DNA of 64,000 bases from Campylobacter magnus (GTDB lineage Bacteria; Campylobacterota; Campylobacteria; Campylobacterales; Campylobacteraceae). A program made the translations under genes and the position numbers. The notes under the pieces are model-generated. The model worked only from the letters and a program-made list of their open reading frames with translations, did no database searches and had not been told where the DNA came from. Of this stretch, positions 35,357-43,699 are shown one piece after another. Each line of letters starts with the position of its first letter. The stretch's first letter is position 1. The stretch spans positions 62,001 through 126,000 of the forward strand of contig NZ_JAQSLK010000001.1 in assembly GCF_028649595.1 (NCBI RefSeq). The letters are read 5' to 3'.

Positions 35357-36607
35357 ATGAAGCTCCGCCAGTCCCAAGCCACCAAAACTAAGCTAAACCA
35401 AGCCCTAAGAAACTGGCTGCCGCTACTACAAATCTCAAGCGATGAGCTAAGGCAGAGAATTAGCGAGCTTTTGGTGGATAATCCCTTTGCTAGTGTGGAA
35501 CAAAAAAAGCCTGATGATTTTAATAGCCCAGGTGACTATAGCGATGCGGCGATTTACAAGCCTAGCCTTTATGAGAGCCTTTTTGCGCAGGTAAATGCGC
35601 CACTTTTTAACAAAGATGAAGAAAAGGTCGCAAATGCTATTATAGAGTGTATTAGCGATGAGGGGTATTTTGAGTGGGATGATGAGATTTTGGCTGCTTT
35701 TAGCCCTGAGAAAATAGAGAGTGTGCGGCTGAAATTTTCTCAGCTAGAGCCTGTGGGGGTTGGCGCAAAGGATTATAAAGAAAGCTTACTTTGGCAATTA
35801 GATGATCTTTGTGGGGTTGTGGGCTGCGATGCTGATGAGATTTTGGGCTGTGATGAGTATGAGGCTTATAGCCTTGCTCGCACGCTTATATCGCACTTTG
35901 AGGAGCTTGGCGAGTATACTGATGAGACGGGCTATGATGAGGCGATGGGGCTTATAAAAAGGCTAAAAAATCCGCCTGCGATGGAGTTTATGGCTGAGGC
36001 TGCGCCTATTACCCCTGATCTTGTAGTTAGCATTAAAGGCGGTGAGATTAGCATAACTTTAAGCGATGATTTTTACCCTGAGATTTGCATTGATACCCAG
36101 GGCTTAGATGAAAAAATGGACTTTGTGGCTGCTTATATAAAAGAAGCAAAAGATTTGATAGATGCGCTTTCGCTGCGCAAAGCCACGCTGTATAAAATAG
36201 GACTTATGATAATAGAATATCAGTATGATTATTTCTTTGGCGGAGCGATAAAGCCTATGAAGCTAAAAGACATCGCCGCTGATCTTGGGCGTTCTGCTAG
36301 CACGATTTCACGGGCGATAGCAAACAAATACTTACAAAGCCCAAGGGGGACTGAGCCACTAAAGAGCTTTTTTGCTAGTGAGGTGGGCGATGAAGAGGTC
36401 TCAAATGCTGCGCTAAAGGACTTTGTGCGTGAGCTTGTAAAGGGCGAAAATCACGCAAAACCGCTTAGTGATGAGGCGATTTTGCTTGCTATTAAAGAAA
36501 AGTTTGGTATAGAACTGGTGCGAAGAACTATCACAAAATACCGCAAAGCCTTAAATATTGCAGGTTCAAGCGAACGAAAAAAACTCTATGCTATGGCTAG
36601 TGGGTAG
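35357..36607 (+). CDS. rpoN: RNA polymerase sigma-54 factor RpoN
   Basis: Sigma-54 directs transcription of the middle/late flagellar genes (hook, basal body) in Campylobacter. 416 aa. The N-terminal region I is Gln/Leu-rich (MKLRQSQATKTKLNQALRNW), an acidic region II and core-binding domain follow, a helix-turn-helix reads LKDIAADLGRSASTISRAIANK and the RpoN box is RRTITKYRKALNI near the C terminus. A copy of the dispersed repeat lies between lptB and rpoN. The stop TAG is part of TAGGAATTCC. Confidence 0.93.
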   Translation: MKLRQSQATKTKLNQALRNWLPLLQISSDELRQRISELLVDNPFASVEQKKPDDFNSPGDYSDAAIYKPSLYESLFAQVNAPLFNKDEEKVANAIIECISDEGYFEWDDEILAAFSPEKIESVRLKFSQLEPVGVGAKDYKESLLWQLDDLCGVVGCDADEILGCDEYEAYSLARTLISHFEELGEYTDETGYDEAMGLIKRLKNPPAMEFMAEAAPITPDLVVSIKGGEISITLSDDFYPEICIDTQGLDEKMDFVAAYIKEAKDLIDALSLRKATLYKIGLMIIEYQYDYFFGGAIKPMKLKDIAADLGRSASTISRAIANKYLQSPRGTEPLKSFFASEVGDEEVSNAALKDFVRELVKGENHAKPLSDEAILLAIKEKFGIELVRRTITKYRKALNIAGSSERKKLYAMASG

Positions 36608-36675
36608 GAATTCCAGTTTTTCTAGCAATTAAGAATAAAAATCTAGAATTCCTAGGCTAGAATCTAGAATTCCTT
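36605..36675. repeat. Palindromic motifs after rpoN
   Basis: TAGGAATTCC at the rpoN stop, then ATCTAGAATTCCTAGGCTAG (about 36640-36660) and a further TCTAGAATTCC (36663-36673). The middle pair (TCTAGAATTCCTAGGCTAGA) can fold back on itself. Confidence 0.8.
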
Positions 36676-36707
36676 ATAAAATAACAATATATTAGCAAAT
36701 TTTGTGT

Positions 36708-36713
36708 TATAAT
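36708..36713 (+). promoter_or_regulatory. -10 box implying leaderless transcript of small membrane gene
   Basis: GTGTTATAATTTTAGTTATG: the TATAAT ends 7 nt before the ATG, with no Shine-Dalgarno sequence. The same TTTGTGTTATAATTTT string precedes ilvB (47729-47745), there with a normal leader. Confidence 0.5.
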
Positions 36714-36720
36714 TTTAGTT

Positions 36721-36948
36721 ATGAAAGAAGCAATAAATCACAAGATAGATGTTATAAAATCAGCGTTAAATACCGTTTTAATCGCATTTTTTGCGGTTTG
36801 TGGATATATTTACATTAACTTTGCTACGCTTGGTATTTTTGAGTTTTTGGTAGCACTTTTAGGTGCGGTGCTTTTAGCTGTTGCGTGGAGTGCATTGCTT
36901 TATCTTTTTGATAAATTTTTAAAGGAATTAAAAAATGCTAATTCTTAA
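36721..36948 (+). CDS. Small two-helix membrane protein, unknown function
   Basis: 75 aa with two hydrophobic segments (about 15-35 and 42-65) and a short charged C-terminal tail ([13 protein letters not shown]). No family recognised. The promoter box lies directly at the start codon. The next small gene starts 14 nt before this one ends, and aroB follows, so the three seem to be one transcript. Confidence 0.7.
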   Translation: MKEAINHKIDVIKSALNTVLIAFFAVCGYIYINFATLGIFEFLVALLGAVLLAVAWSALLYLFDKFLKELKNANS

Positions 36949-37039
36949 AACTGTTTTGTTTTTTGGTGTTTTGATTGCTTTTGGTTGCGTGATGTTTTTT
37001 GGACTAAAATCAATGTCCGAAGAGCCAAAAGTCGTATAA
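36935..37039 (+). CDS. 34-residue single-helix membrane peptide
   Basis: ATG at 36935 to TAA at 37039: one membrane helix ([20 protein letters not shown]) and a short polar tail MSEEPKVV. Preceded by AAGGAATT 8 nt upstream of the ATG, a reasonable ribosome-binding site. It overlaps the previous small gene by 14 nt and ends 11 nt before aroB, which argues for a real, translationally linked small gene. Function unknown. Confidence 0.6.
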   Translation: MLILKTVLFFGVLIAFGCVMFFGLKSMSEEPKVV

Positions 37040-37050
37040 AAGAGGCGGAT

Positions 37051-38079
37051 ATGAAAGAGATAAAATTAGATCTAGGAAATTATAGTTATAGCGTGTTTAT
37101 CGGTCCTTTGGGTGAACTAAACTTCGCTGGCAAAGTAGCTGTGGTAACAAACCCAAAAGTAGCTGGACTACACTTAAAAACCCTGCTTAGCAAGATAAAA
37201 GCCCCAGAAGTCTACGCAATCAGCGTCCCTGATGGCGAGGAGTATAAAAATCTCTCTAGCGTGGAGAGCATTTTAGAGCAGTGCTTTACAAGCAAGCTAG
37301 ACCGCAAAAGCACGATAATTAGCTTTGGCGGTGGCGTTATTAGCGATATGGCTGGCTTTGCGGCGAGCATTTATGAGCGTGGGATAGGCTATGTGGGCGT
37401 GCCTACTACTTTGCTAGCAGCTGTGGATGCTAGCGTGGGTGGTAAAACTGGCGTGAATAATAAATTCGGCAAAAATCTCATCGGCAGCTTTTATCAGCCA
37501 AGTGCTGTTTATATAGATACTAGCTTTTTAGCCACGCTTGATAGCAGAGAGATTGCAGCTGGCATGGCTGAGGCTATCAAAATGGCGGTGATGTTTGATG
37601 AAGGGTTTTTTAATGAACTTGCTAAAAAAAGCCTAAGTTATGATGAAATAATCGCAAAATGTGTGAGTCTAAAAGCTGATGTGGTAAGCCAAGATGAAAA
37701 AGAAGCAGGGCTTAGAGCAGTGCTAAACTACGGCCATACCTTTGCGCATGTTATAGAGTGCGAAGGGGGTTACAGCACGCATTTACATGGAGAGGCTGTG
37801 GCGATTGGCATGGTTATGGCAAACACTCTTGCTTGCGAACTGGGGCTTTTAAGCGCAGATGAAGCACAAAAAATCAAAAACGCACTAGAAGCATATAACC
37901 TGCCAACAAGCTATAAAATAAAAGATACAAATGCCTTTTATGAAGCCTTTTTTCACGATAAAAAAAGCATGGGTGGAAATATAAAGTTTATTTTAACAAA
38001 TGGTAAAATTGGCTCGCATATCATCAAAGGCGATATAAGCAAAGATGTCGTAATCAAGGTGCTTAGCAGGTTTTACTAG
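37051..38079 (+). CDS. aroB: 3-dehydroquinate synthase AroB
   Basis: Second step of the shikimate pathway: DAHP to 3-dehydroquinate, NAD- and metal-dependent. The ATG at 37051, after AGAGGCGG, gives 342 aa. Motifs: NAD-binding [40 protein letters not shown], metal ligands in E(I)[18 protein letters not shown] and HGEAVAIGM. An in-frame GTG start 22 codons earlier overlaps the small membrane peptide and is unlikely. Confidence 0.95.
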   Translation: MKEIKLDLGNYSYSVFIGPLGELNFAGKVAVVTNPKVAGLHLKTLLSKIKAPEVYAISVPDGEEYKNLSSVESILEQCFTSKLDRKSTIISFGGGVISDMAGFAASIYERGIGYVGVPTTLLAAVDASVGGKTGVNNKFGKNLIGSFYQPSAVYIDTSFLATLDSREIAAGMAEAIKMAVMFDEGFFNELAKKSLSYDEIIAKCVSLKADVVSQDEKEAGLRAVLNYGHTFAHVIECEGGYSTHLHGEAVAIGMVMANTLACELGLLSADEAQKIKNALEAYNLPTSYKIKDTNAFYEAFFHDKKSMGGNIKFILTNGKIGSHIIKGDISKDVVIKVLSRFY

Positions 38080-38155
38080 AAACTAGAATTCCATAGGGAA
38101 TTCTAGTTTTGCTAAAATCTAGAATTCTCTAGGGAATTCTAGATTTAAAATTATA
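38080..38155. repeat. Palindromic motif cluster between aroB and mscS
   Basis: Two imperfect large palindromes side by side: ACTAGAATTCCATAGGGAAT followed by TCTAGT (38083-38108), and ATCTAGAATTCTCTAGGGAA followed by TTCTAGAT (38117-38144). Each can form a hairpin in RNA. Confidence 0.8.
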
Positions 38156-38168
38156 AAAAGGAGAAGTG

Positions 38169-39701
38169 ATGAGAGCTTTATTTTTGTTAGCGATTTTTGT
38201 TTTTGCTCTTTTGGCTAATGAAACAGCAGCACAAACCGAACCGCCAAAGCTCTCAGAGAGTGATCAAAAAATAAAAATTAAAGAAATAGATGCAAAGCTA
38301 GCAAACAATATCTGGGCTAGAGAATACGCAAACTACATGCTCTACACTAAGCTAGAACGCGAGCTAGCACTAGCTAAGGAGCAAGCAAACAAAGGTACTA
38401 CTGACCTTGAACTAGAAAATCAAATCAAACGCCTAAGCGCTCAGCTTGATGCGCTAAAAGACTTTGCTAAATCGCCCTTTGTTACGCTTTTGGTCCCACC
38501 AAATATAGAAGCCTCTCCGCAAATTACAAATCCACTTGCTCTTTTTGGCGGTTTTTCGTATCTAAAAAGCCTTAATCAAACAAAAGAAAGCTACGAAAAT
38601 CTGCTAAAAGAAATACAAATAGCCTCAAAGGCTCTAAAAGAGAAAAAAGATCTTTTAAGCGATGAGGCGCAAATAGCCGAGCTTGAAGCTCAGATTTCTG
38701 AGTTTGAAATCGCTAGTGTCACTGCAAATACAACTTTTTCTATATTTTCAAAAAAAATTGATGAAAGCATAGCTGAGATAAATGCTAAAATCACCGCTCA
38801 AATCAAGCATAGCTTTGTGATTTTAGGCAGCATTCTCTCAGTTTTTCTAATCGGCATTGTGGCAAAATTTAGCATTCACCATTATATGAAAGATAATCAA
38901 AAGTTCTATACCATAAATAAATTTATAAACATCACTGGCTTTATTATTATAGTCTTTATCTTGCTTTTTGCTTATATTGAAAATGTAAATTACCTAATTA
39001 CCATTTTAGGTTTTGCCTCAGCTGGTTTAGCAATTGCGATGAAAGATATGTTTATGAGCTTGCTTGGATGGAGTGTTATTCTTGCTGGCGGTAGCTTTCA
39101 TGTGGGTGATCGCATAAAAGTGCGTTATGAAAATGGAGATTTAGTAGGCGATATCATTGATATTAGCTTACTTCGCATGACGCTATACGAGGATATCACG
39201 CTTACAACCTACAAGCAAAACCGCAGGTCAGGTCGCATAATCTTTATCCCAAATAACTATATATTCACAGCTACCATAGCAAACTACACGCATAGCGGTA
39301 TGAAAACAGTCTGGGATGGCATAGATATAGCAATTACCTTTGATAGCAATCACAAAAAGGCTGTTTACATTGTAAAAAGCATAGTTCGCCACTACTCAAA
39401 GGGCTTTACAGATGTAGCAAAAACACAGATGAATAAGTTGCGAGATCAATACAGCATAAAAAATACAAATGTAGAACCTCGCATTTATACTTTCTTAGAA
39501 CCCCATGCAATCGTCGTTAGCGCGTGGTATAAAACAAACTCTTATGCTACTCTAGCACTGCGCTCAAATATCAGCGCAGATATAATAGAAGCCTTTAACA
39601 AAGAAAATGATATCAAAATCGCCTATCCTCGCCAAACCCTTTATCTAGGGAGAGATAAGGGACCTTTGCCAAGCGATGAGGCATGGGAGCAAAACTCATG
39701 A
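38169..39701 (+). CDS. MscS-family mechanosensitive channel with long N-terminal coiled coil
   Basis: 510 aa. Signal peptide (about 1-20), a periplasmic coiled-coil region (about 30-210, rich in Glu/Lys/Ala), three membrane helices (about 215-300) and the MscS core: ITILGFASAGLAIAMKDMFMSLLGWSVIL, then the beta domain HVGDRIKVRYENGDLVGDIIDI + SLLRMTLYED. Likely opens under membrane tension during osmotic downshock. Start ATG at 38169 has AAGGAG 5 nt upstream; the GTG before it is too close. Its stop overlaps the mtaB start (ATGA). Confidence 0.88.
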   Translation: MRALFLLAIFVFALLANETAAQTEPPKLSESDQKIKIKEIDAKLANNIWAREYANYMLYTKLERELALAKEQANKGTTDLELENQIKRLSAQLDALKDFAKSPFVTLLVPPNIEASPQITNPLALFGGFSYLKSLNQTKESYENLLKEIQIASKALKEKKDLLSDEAQIAELEAQISEFEIASVTANTTFSIFSKKIDESIAEINAKITAQIKHSFVILGSILSVFLIGIVAKFSIHHYMKDNQKFYTINKFINITGFIIIVFILLFAYIENVNYLITILGFASAGLAIAMKDMFMSLLGWSVILAGGSFHVGDRIKVRYENGDLVGDIIDISLLRMTLYEDITLTTYKQNRRSGRIIFIPNNYIFTATIANYTHSGMKTVWDGIDIAITFDSNHKKAVYIVKSIVRHYSKGFTDVAKTQMNKLRDQYSIKNTNVEPRIYTFLEPHAIVVSAWYKTNSYATLALRSNISADIIEAFNKENDIKIAYPRQTLYLGRDKGPLPSDEAWEQNS

Positions 39702-40945
39702 GTAAGGTCTTTGTCAAAACCTTTGGCTGTCGTACAAATATAGTTGATAGCGAGCTAATTAAAGCTCATTTAGACAATTCTTTAAGCAGCGATGAAGCAA
39801 GCGCAGATACTATCATAATCAATGCTTGTACTGTCACAAACGGAGCTGATAGCGATGTGAGAAACTACGCAAATCGCATGAGTGCTTTGGGTAAAAAAGT
39901 GCTTTTTACAGGCTGTGGCTTTGAGAGTAGGGGAAGGGAGCTGATGGAGGCTGGCAAAGTCTTTGGCGTCTTTTCGCCGGCTAAAAAAGCTGAGATTAAA
40001 GAGCTAATATCAAGGAATTCTAGATTTTTTGAAAATGGCAGCAGCGATTTTGTAGAAAATCATGTAATAAGCGGCTTTTCTAAGCACTCAAAAGGCTTTG
40101 TTAAAATTCAAGAAGGTTGCGATTTTTCTTGTTCGTATTGCATTATCCCTAGTGTGCGTGGCAAGAGCCGTTCTATGAGCGAGGAATTTATCATCGCTCA
40201 AGCAAAAGAGCTAATCGCAAATGGCTACACAGAGCTTGTGCTAACTGGCACAAACATCGGCAGCTACGGTAAAGACAGCGGCTCTAGCCTAGGGCTTTTA
40301 CTCCAAAAACTAGGTGCGCTAAATGGCTTAAAGCGCATCCGCCTTGGTAGCATAGAACCATCTCAAATTGATAATAGCTTTAAAGAGTGCTTTGGCGAGA
40401 GTTGGCTAGAACGCCACCTTCACATAGCCTTACAGCACACTAGCCAAGCTATGCTAAATATCATGCGCAGAGCAAATAAAGCGCATAAAGACAAAGAGCT
40501 TTTTTTAAGTCTTGCTGATATGGGCTTTGCTCTTGGCACAGATTTTATCGTAGCTCATCCTGGCGAGAGTGAGCAGATTTGGACTGAGGGCTTAGAGGCG
40601 TTTAAAGCCCTGCCGATTACTCATTTACACGCTTTTATTTATAGCAAGCGTGATGGCACAAGGTCTGCTAATATGAGCGAGCCTATCCCAAATGCCAAGC
40701 TAGCAAAAGAGCGTCTAAACACGCTAAAGCAAATCGCTAGCGAGCATAATCTAGAATTCCGTAAAAAAAAGCAAAAGCTAGATGTTTTTTGCGAACAAAA
40801 GGGCAAGGATGGGCTATATCATGGCTTTGATCAGTTTTATAACAAAATAGCAATAGAGTCAAACACAGACATCACTAAACAATGGTTGGAGATAGATGAT
40901 TATGAAATCAGACCTGAGAGCAATTTTGCAAAAATTAACCGCTAA
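39698..40945 (+). CDS. mtaB: MtaB: tRNA t6A37 methylthiotransferase
   Basis: Radical-SAM enzyme that converts t6A37 to ms2t6A37. 415 aa from the ATG at 39698, which overlaps the mscS stop. UPF0004 domain cysteines are in FGCRTN, NACTVT and TGCGFE; the radical-SAM CxxxCxxC is GCDFSCSYCIIPSVRGKSRS. Lacks an obvious C-terminal TRAM extension beyond IAIESNTDI. Two matches to the dispersed motif lie in frame: RNSRF at 40012-40027 (loop after the N domain) and NLEF at 40748-40760. Confidence 0.9.
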   Translation: MSKVFVKTFGCRTNIVDSELIKAHLDNSLSSDEASADTIIINACTVTNGADSDVRNYANRMSALGKKVLFTGCGFESRGRELMEAGKVFGVFSPAKKAEIKELISRNSRFFENGSSDFVENHVISGFSKHSKGFVKIQEGCDFSCSYCIIPSVRGKSRSMSEEFIIAQAKELIANGYTELVLTGTNIGSYGKDSGSSLGLLLQKLGALNGLKRIRLGSIEPSQIDNSFKECFGESWLERHLHIALQHTSQAMLNIMRRANKAHKDKELFLSLADMGFALGTDFIVAHPGESEQIWTEGLEAFKALPITHLHAFIYSKRDGTRSANMSEPIPNAKLAKERLNTLKQIASEHNLEFRKKKQKLDVFCEQKGKDGLYHGFDQFYNKIAIESNTDITKQWLEIDDYEIRPESNFAKINR

Positions 40946-42569
40946 TAAAAAATATCTTTTCTTTGGACTTTTGGCTCTGCTTTTTGCGCTTATTATCTTT
41001 GTGGCAATTCGTGCAGTACCAAAAGAAATCACAATCAGCGAATACGAAACACTACTAAGCCAAAACCTAATTAGCGATGCTGTGCTTGATGAAAATAGAG
41101 TGCTACTTAGCGTGGGACACTCGCGCTATTATGTACTAAAAGACAGCATTGATATGCGTGAGCTTGGCAAAAGAGTAGCAATTAGCGTAAAAAGTGGTTT
41201 TAGCACCGAGTTAACCTTGTTTATAGGGTTGGTGCTGGGGCTGTTTTTTTACTCGCTTTATTCTAGGCGCAAAAAACCAGCCACTCATCAAACAAGCGCA
41301 GAACTAAGCTCGTTAGTTGGGGCCGAGGCTATTACGCCAACTATATCAAATGTGCTATTTAAGGATGTTGCTGGCATTGATGAAGTAAAATCAGAGCTAA
41401 TGGAAATAGTTGATTTTCTAAAACATCCACGCAAATATAGGGAGTTTGGTGTCAAACTCCCTCGTGGCGTGCTGATGATAGGACCACCGGGTGTTGGCAA
41501 AACGCTAGTAGCAAAAGCCGTAGCAGGTGAGGCTGGGGTGCCGTTTTTTTATCAAAGTGGCGCAAGCTTTGTTCAAATCTATGTAGGCATGGGCGCAAAA
41601 AGGGTGCGAGAGCTATTTGCTAAGGCTAAAAGCTTTGCTCCAAGCATAATTTTCATTGATGAAATAGACGCTGTCGGCAAGGCTAGAGGCGGTGGGCGAA
41701 ATGATGAGAGAGAAGCCACGCTAAATCAGCTGCTAACCGAAATGGACGGCTTTAATGACAGCAGCGGCATAATAGTAATTGCTGCTACAAATAAGATTGA
41801 GATGATAGATGAAGCACTGCTGCGCTCAGGGCGTTTTGATAGGCGTGTGTTTTTGGCTCTACCTGATCTAAACGACCGCAAAGACATACTAAAATCATAC
41901 CTAGCTAGCAAAAAGCATGAAGTAGACATCGACGCTCTTGCTAGGCACACTACAGGATTTAGCGGTGCTGGGCTAGCTACTTTGGTAAATGAAGCGGCGA
42001 TAAATGCTATTAGAGAAAAAAGAGTGCTTATTAGCGATGATGATTTTAAGGCTGTTTTTAGCAAAGTGCTTCACGGAAAACGCAAAATTGGCGCTCTAAA
42101 CGAGGCTGAAAAACAGCTCCAAGCTCTATATAAAGCCGCTAAGGCTTTAAGTGCTGAGTGGTTTGGTGTGGAGTTTGAGAGAATTTCGCTGCTTGAAGAG
42201 CGTTTTATAGACTACGACCATGAAATAAAAAGCAAAAGCGAAATCATCGCAAAAATCAAAGTGCTATTAGCAGGCAGAGAAGCGATGAAAATCTATCAAA
42301 ATGAGCTATATAGCAACTGCGCTAGTGATGTAGCTCTAGCAAGAGAGCTAGCACATAAGGCAGTTAGCGAGTATGCGATGAGCAAAAATCTACTTGCTAG
42401 TGAGGCTGATGTGCTAGAAATCTTAGAGAGTGCGCAAGCACAAGTAGCAGAGTTTATCTCTAACATGCAAGCCCAGCTTGAGGCTATAAGTGAGTTTTTG
42501 GCTCAAAATGAGAGCATAAGCAGAGCTGAGGTAGCAAATATCATAAAGGCAAAATATGAGCAACACTGA
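40896..42569 (+). CDS. FtsH-like membrane AAA+ ATPase lacking the protease zinc site
   Basis: 557 aa: N-terminal membrane helix (22-40), short periplasmic part, second helix (about 105-122), then an FtsH-type AAA module with Walker A GPPGVGKT (196-203), Walker B IIFIDEID (251-258), ATNK and the second-region SGRFDRR. The C-terminal third still aligns with the M41 domain (AEKQLQALYKAAKALSAEW; CASDVALARELAHKAVSEYAM), but the HEAGH zinc motif is YKAAK (412-416), so it cannot bind zinc normally. Probably an unfoldase or adaptor beside a true FtsH. Overlaps mtaB by 50 nt; start could be the second Met (40902). Confidence 0.85.
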   Translation: MIMKSDLRAILQKLTANKKYLFFGLLALLFALIIFVAIRAVPKEITISEYETLLSQNLISDAVLDENRVLLSVGHSRYYVLKDSIDMRELGKRVAISVKSGFSTELTLFIGLVLGLFFYSLYSRRKKPATHQTSAELSSLVGAEAITPTISNVLFKDVAGIDEVKSELMEIVDFLKHPRKYREFGVKLPRGVLMIGPPGVGKTLVAKAVAGEAGVPFFYQSGASFVQIYVGMGAKRVRELFAKAKSFAPSIIFIDEIDAVGKARGGGRNDEREATLNQLLTEMDGFNDSSGIIVIAATNKIEMIDEALLRSGRFDRRVFLALPDLNDRKDILKSYLASKKHEVDIDALARHTTGFSGAGLATLVNEAAINAIREKRVLISDDDFKAVFSKVLHGKRKIGALNEAEKQLQALYKAAKALSAEWFGVEFERISLLEERFIDYDHEIKSKSEIIAKIKVLLAGREAMKIYQNELYSNCASDVALARELAHKAVSEYAMSKNLLASEADVLEILESAQAQVAEFISNMQAQLEAISEFLAQNESISRAEVANIIKAKYEQH

Positions 42570-43101
42570 AAAAAAAGCAAAAATAGGAATTCTTACAATT
42601 AGCGATAGAGCCAGTGCTGGCGTGTATGAGGACAAAAGCGGAGCGGCTATCAAAGAGTGCTTAGAGCTGTGGATAAAAACGCCTTTTGAGTGTGATTATA
42701 AGGTAATTCCTGATGAGTTTGAGCTAATTTGCCAGGCTCTGCGCTCTTTTTGTGATGATGGCTGTGATCTAGTGCTAAGCACTGGCGGCACAGGCCCAGC
42801 TCTGCGTGATATCACGCCTGAGGCAACGCTAGCTGTGTGTCAAAAAGAACTTCCTGGCTTTGGCGAGCTTATGAGAATGACTAGCTTAAAGTATGTGCCA
42901 ACAGCGATTTTATCTCGCCAGACAGCTGGTATTTTAGACTCATCGCTTATCATAAATCTACCCGGTCAGCCAAAGGCGATAAAAGAGTGCTTGGAGCCGA
43001 TTTTTCCTGCTATTCCATACTGCCTTGATCTAATAGGTGCAGCTTACATTGAAACTGATGAAAACTACATAAAGGCATTTCGCCCAAAAAATAAAAAATA
43101 A
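42556..43101 (+). CDS. mog: Molybdopterin adenylyltransferase Mog
   Basis: Adenylates molybdopterin before metal insertion in molybdenum/tungsten cofactor synthesis. 181 aa. Motifs: ILTISDRASAGVYEDKSGAAI at the start, LVLSTGGTGPALRDITPEAT in the middle, ILSRQTAGI and IINLPGQPKAIKECL. Overlaps the FtsH-like gene by 14 nt. In this group Mo/W enzymes include formate dehydrogenase and periplasmic nitrate reductase. Confidence 0.92.
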   Translation: MSNTEKKAKIGILTISDRASAGVYEDKSGAAIKECLELWIKTPFECDYKVIPDEFELICQALRSFCDDGCDLVLSTGGTGPALRDITPEATLAVCQKELPGFGELMRMTSLKYVPTAILSRQTAGILDSSLIINLPGQPKAIKECLEPIFPAIPYCLDLIGAAYIETDENYIKAFRPKNKK

Positions 43102-43238
43102 AAAAGCATTGTTGTCGGGTGATGACACAGTAGGGAATTCTAAAATTCCCTAAAATTCCGTCATTGCTGAAATTTCATCATTGCGAGGCTTTGAAAAAAA
43201 GAGGGAGCAATCTTGTTCAAAATTCCGTCTAAAATTCC

Positions 43239-43334
43239 GTCATTGCGAGAAGTGAGTGAAACGAACGACGAAGCAATCTCGTTCAATGTTTAATAAATGA
43301 GATTGCTCCCTCTGCTTTGCTCCCTCGCAATGAC
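43239..43334. repeat. Inverted pair of GTCATTGCGAG...GCAATCTC units
   Basis: GTCATTGCGAG at 43239 runs to GAAGCAATCTC ending at 43280; the mirror unit GAGATTGCTCCC (43299) ends in CTCGCAATGAC at 43334. Only 18 nt separate them. Related single units occur at 43161-43219, about 62018-62053, 62200-62232, 62744-62777 and 62926-62942. Confidence 0.85.
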
Positions 43335-43464
43335 GAATTTTAGGAAATTCTAAAATTCCTTAGCACAGAGATCCCCCAGTCAAGCTGGGGGATGACACAG
43401 TAGAGAATTTTAAAATTCCCAAAAAGAATTCCCAAAAAGAATTCCCAAAAAGAATTTCCAAAGA

Positions 43465-43490
43465 TAAAAAATACCCCCGTACCCCCAACC
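43465..43490 (-). repeat. G-rich dispersed element, copy 3 (inverted)
   Basis: Plus strand AAAAAATACCCCCGTACCCC then CAACC; the complement reads GGTTGGGGGTACGGGGGTAT followed by TTTTTTA, matching the copies at 17293 and 25694. Confidence 0.75.
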
Positions 43491-43699
43491 AGCGGATGCG
43501 AAGCAAAAAAGCCTAGGAATTCTAAAATTCCCTAATCTAGAATTCCTAGTAAATAAAGTTCAAATTTTGAGTTTTACTTTCAAAAACTTTTAAAAATTAA
43601 GAAATATTTAATATTGCTTTTGTTAGACTTTTATCGCTCATTTTAAAAGTCAATATCAAATTGATTTTATAAAATGAAAATTTTTTTAAAGGATTTATG

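Larger units (their letters stand above)
43102..43696. repeat. 595-bp repeat island upstream of the efe operon
   Basis: No gene. Contains GGAATTCTAAAATTCCC palindrome variants (43132-43150, 43335-43362), three GTCATTGCGAG-type units (43161-43219, 43239-43280, 43299-43334, the last two inverted), one GATCC...GGATGACA hairpin (43365-43402), a 13-bp tandem AATTCCCAAAAAG about three times (43417-43457), an inverted G-rich element (43465-43490) and further palindromes to 43551. 43560-43696 is the AT-rich promoter region of efeO. Confidence 0.88.

Noticed and set aside
40896..42569. FtsH-like gene as the housekeeping FtsH protease
   Set aside because: The zinc-binding HEXXH is absent, so it cannot be the active protease.
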